Assembly (NCBI GenBank): GCA_903883985.1
Contig: CAISDD010000016.1
Location: forward strand, 1-14,710
From: an uncultured Pseudomonadota bacterium
Lineage (GTDB): Bacteria; Pseudomonadota; Gammaproteobacteria; Burkholderiales; Thiobacillaceae
Length of the DNA: 14,710 bases
Direction of reading: 5' to 3'
Shown here: piece after piece, positions 12,217 to 14,710 of the stretch
Numbering within the stretch: position 1 is the stretch's first letter
Layout: each line of letters opens with the position of its first letter
Notes under the pieces: generated by a model
Seen by the model: only the letters and a program-made list of their open reading frames with translations
Told to the model about the DNA's origin: nothing
Database searches by the model: none
Translations under genes and position numbers: made by a program

Positions 12217-14508
12217 ATGACGACCGAACTGCGCCGCGGCTACTGTGCCCTTTGCATCTCACGCTGTGGCTGCGTGGGCACGCTGGAGGACGGCACTTTG
12301 ACCCGGATCGACCCCGATCCGGCGCATCCCACAGGCCAGGCCCTATGCATCAAGGCCAAGGCGGCACCGGAAGCCGTCTATGCCCCCGAGCGCATCTTGC
12401 ATCCGCTTCGCCGCACCCGCCCCAAGGGGGAATCCGATCCCGGCTGGGAACGAATCTCCTGGGACGAGGCGCTCGATACGCTGGCCGCCCATATCCTGGC
12501 TACGCCCCCCCGTTCCCTGGCTTTCGGTGTGGCCACTCCGAGCGGCACGGCGGTGGCCGACAGCTTCGCCTGGATTCATCGCCTGGCCCACGCCTGCCAC
12601 AGCCCCAATCTGATCTTCGCGACCGAGAACTGCAACTGGCATAAAGACTACGCCCCGGCCTACACGTTCGGTGCTGGCATCGGCATGCCGGATTATCAAC
12701 ACACCGCCTGCATCCTGTTGTGGGGGTTCAACCCAGCCACCTCCTGGCTGGCACAGGCCAGCGCCATACAACAGGCACACCGACGCGGCGCCAAGCTGAT
12801 CGTGGTCGACCCCCGTCGCGCGGGCTTGGCGGGTTCCGCGGATCTATGGCTGCGCATTCATCCCGGCAGCGATGCGGCGCTGGCTCTGGGGCTGGCCCAT
12901 GTCCTGATCGAGTCGGGACATATCGACCATGCGTTCCTTGCGCGCTGGAGCGATGCCCCCTTCCTGGTGGCCGACGAGGATGGCCGCCTGCTCTGCGGCG
13001 CCGATCTCGCTCCGGATGGCGACCCGGAACTAGCCGTGGCCTGGAATGAACGAACCGGAACGGCGCAGCTTTGCCCACGCCGACCGCCCAATATGACGCT
13101 GGACGAACGCTTGGCGCTGCGCGGGAGTTACACGCTCATCACGCACGGCGTCTCGATCACCTGCCGCCCGGTGTTCGATCACCTCGCCGAACATTGCCGA
13201 GCCTGGCCGCCCGCCCGTGTCGCGGAAGCCACAGGCATACCTGCCGAACAGGTCGAGCTTGCAGCCAACATGATCGCGGACAACCTGCCCTTGTCCTTTT
13301 TTACCTGGACCGGAACCTGCCAGCACGACAATGCCACCCAGACGGGGAGGGCCATTGCCGCGCTGTATGGCCTGACCGGCTGCCTGGATGCACCCGGCGG
13401 CAATGTATGGTTCGACAAGCCGCCGTTGACCGATGTCATGGGCTTTGATTGGGTAAGCCCGGAAGAACGCGCATCGACCCTGGGCTACCAGGAACGTCCC
13501 CAGGGTCCGCCACATAAAGGCTGGGTCACCAGCCGCGACCTCTTCCGCGCGGTAGTGCAAGGCGAGCCCTACCCGGTCTCCTGCCTGATCTCCTTCGGCA
13601 GCAATTTCCTTCTCTCCAAACCGAATACCCGGATGAGCACGGCAGCCCTGGAACGACTCGATTTCTTCGCCCTGACCGAGATGGTCGAGACCCCCACCTC
13701 GCGTTACGCCGACTTGCTCCTGCCCGTGTGTAGCGCCTGGGAACGGGAAGGCCTGCAAGCCGGATTCCAGGTGAGTGCTGCGGCGGAGGCGCATGTGCAA
13801 CTGCGCCCGGCCATGGTGCCGCCGCAAGGAGAGAGTCGGAGCGACTCCTGGATCGTGTTCGAACTCGCCATTCGGCTGGGCCTCTCCGATTCGTTCTTCG
13901 GTGGCGACCAGGAAGCGGCCCTGACCGCCATGCTGGCGCCGAGTGGCCTCACGCCGGAAGCCCTGCGTGCCTCCCCTGGCGGTATCGCTGTGCCACTGCA
14001 TACCCACTACCGGAAATACCAGCAGCATGGCTTTTCCACACCCAGCGGGCGGCTGGAGTTCCACAGCGAGCGTCTGCGCGGGGCCGGCCTGGATCCCTTG
14101 CCAGAGTATGTCCCATCCGGCGTGCCGCGAGATCCACGCTTCCCCCTGACACTGACCACGGCGAAATGGCCGCAGTACTGCCACAGCCAGCAGCGCCACC
14201 AACCCTCCCTGCGGCGACGCATGCCCGAGCCCTTGGTGGAACTACACCCGGATACGGCCGCGGCGCGCGGCATCGTTGCGGGGGCGTGGCTGACGGTCGT
14301 CACCTCGATGGGGAGCATGCGCGCCCGCGCCCGGCTCGATCAGCACCTCGCACCCCTGGTGGTATGCGCCCAATATGGCTGGTGGCAATACGCGGATGGC
14401 GCCGGGGATGCCAACCGGCTGATCGATGGTGAATACTTCGATCCGGTGGCCGGTTCCAACAGCCTGCGCGACTTTCCCTGCCAGGTCGTAGCACTCGCAA
14501 TATCATGA
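12217..14508 (+). CDS. Molybdopterin oxidoreductase (DMSO reductase superfamily), orphan catalytic subunit
   Basis: This 763-residue enzyme should bind Mo (or W)-bis-pyranopterin guanine dinucleotide. An N-terminal [4Fe-4S] motif has C10, C13, C17 and C44 (CALCISRC, then ALCIK). A Cys in the metal-ligand position is C139 (TENCNWHKD). MGD-binding segments follow: LLWGFNPATSWLAQA (167-181) and GAKLIVVDPRRAG. The C-terminal molydop-binding domain (about 635-763) contains LTTAKWPQYCHSQQRH. There is no Tat signal, so it is probably cytoplasmic. No iron-sulfur partner, membrane anchor or chaperone gene is adjacent. The overall plan and the Cys ligand place it among the acetylene hydratase / formate dehydrogenase / thiosulfate reductase-like branches; I cannot name the substrate. 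The ATG is preceded by GGAG at about 10 bases. It is alone between two inverted MITE copies, and it looks intact. Confidence 0.85.
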   Translation: MTTELRRGYCALCISRCGCVGTLEDGTLTRIDPDPAHPTGQALCIKAKAAPEAVYAPERILHPLRRTRPKGESDPGWERISWDEALDTLAAHILATPPRSLAFGVATPSGTAVADSFAWIHRLAHACHSPNLIFATENCNWHKDYAPAYTFGAGIGMPDYQHTACILLWGFNPATSWLAQASAIQQAHRRGAKLIVVDPRRAGLAGSADLWLRIHPGSDAALALGLAHVLIESGHIDHAFLARWSDAPFLVADEDGRLLCGADLAPDGDPELAVAWNERTGTAQLCPRRPPNMTLDERLALRGSYTLITHGVSITCRPVFDHLAEHCRAWPPARVAEATGIPAEQVELAANMIADNLPLSFFTWTGTCQHDNATQTGRAIAALYGLTGCLDAPGGNVWFDKPPLTDVMGFDWVSPEERASTLGYQERPQGPPHKGWVTSRDLFRAVVQGEPYPVSCLISFGSNFLLSKPNTRMSTAALERLDFFALTEMVETPTSRYADLLLPVCSAWEREGLQAGFQVSAAAEAHVQLRPAMVPPQGESRSDSWIVFELAIRLGLSDSFFGGDQEAALTAMLAPSGLTPEALRASPGGIAVPLHTHYRKYQQHGFSTPSGRLEFHSERLRGAGLDPLPEYVPSGVPRDPRFPLTLTTAKWPQYCHSQQRHQPSLRRRMPEPLVELHPDTAAARGIVAGAWLTVVTSMGSMRARARLDQHLAPLVVCAQYGWWQYADGAGDANRLIDGEYFDPVAGSNSLRDFPCQVVALAIS

Positions 14509-14566
14509 GCCCACCGACCGGCGTTGGATGCCACGTTACGGCGCACGCATTGATTCCGCAGCCAGC

Positions 14567-14710
14567 GTAGTAAGTAAGCTGTCGAAACCAATTTGGCTTA
14601 CCACCGGGCTCCCTCACCCTGCCCTCTCCCGAAGAGGGTTCCACCCCCTTCCCCCTCCGGGGGAAGGGCCGGGGATGAGGGCCTGCGCCGGCAGCTTAAT
14701 GAAGGCAAGT
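14567..14710. mobile_element. MITE-like element, right copy (inverted, runs off window edge)
   Basis: The reverse complement of this stretch matches 11648-11790 with only a few substitutions and small indels. Its terminal repeat is GTAGTAAGTAAGCTGTCG (14567-14584), against GTGATAAGTAACCTGTCG in the other copy. The other end is outside the window. It starts 58 bases after the stop of the molybdoenzyme gene. Its GC-rich arms could also serve as a transcription end. Confidence 0.82.

Noticed and set aside
13030..14202. Minus-strand open frame of 390 codons
   Set aside because: It is antisense to the molybdoenzyme gene, whose cofactor motifs are intact in the plus frame.

Overview
The window is GC-rich proteobacterial DNA with two parts: an ordered respiratory nitrate-reduction region (about 1-6200) and an accessory region (about 6240-14710) with unusually many small palindromic and mobile repeats. 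The organism is probably a denitrifying or nitrate-respiring gamma- or betaproteobacterium. The reasons are the gene order (narX-narL divergent from narK1-narK2-narG, as in Pseudomonas) and a Pseudomonas-type REP doublet. The species cannot be named from this window.

Region 1 (1-3555, minus strand) holds two different NNP-family nitrate/nitrite transporters, narK1 then narK2, followed by the first 45 codons of narG, which runs off the left edge. Both intergenic gaps of this operon are almost filled by related double-hairpin repeats. The divergent control region 3289-3555 carries several NarL-type heptamers, including one 7-2-7 pair.

Region 2 (3556-6196, plus strand) holds narX (nitrate sensor kinase with a clear P-box, HAMP, central Cys cluster and HisKA_3/HATPase) and narL (LuxR-type response regulator). 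They would sense nitrate and switch on the operon of region 1.

Region 3 (6240-8491, minus strand) holds a DsrC/TusE-family protein in which the last conserved Cys is replaced by Trp. Upstream of it is a translationally coupled pair: a small SpoT/MESH1-like HD hydrolase and an ankyrin plus zinc-ribbon protein.

Region 4 (8492-11800) is a gene graveyard rich in repeats. It has a 3' fragment of a formylglycine-generating-enzyme-type (FGE-sulfatase) gene, whose end has the codon signature of a diversity-generating-retroelement variable region, butted against a palindromic element. It also has a terminator, a REPIN, another stem-loop, an internally deleted DUF433 gene with a stub of its DUF5615 partner, one intact exported DUF4384 protein, and the first 27 codons of a RelB/DinJ-type antitoxin cut by a MITE-like element.

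Region 5 (11801-14710) holds one orphan 763-residue molybdopterin oxidoreductase. It is bracketed by two copies of the same roughly 160-bp MITE-like element in opposite orientation; the right copy runs off the window edge.

No rRNA, tRNA or CRISPR array was seen.
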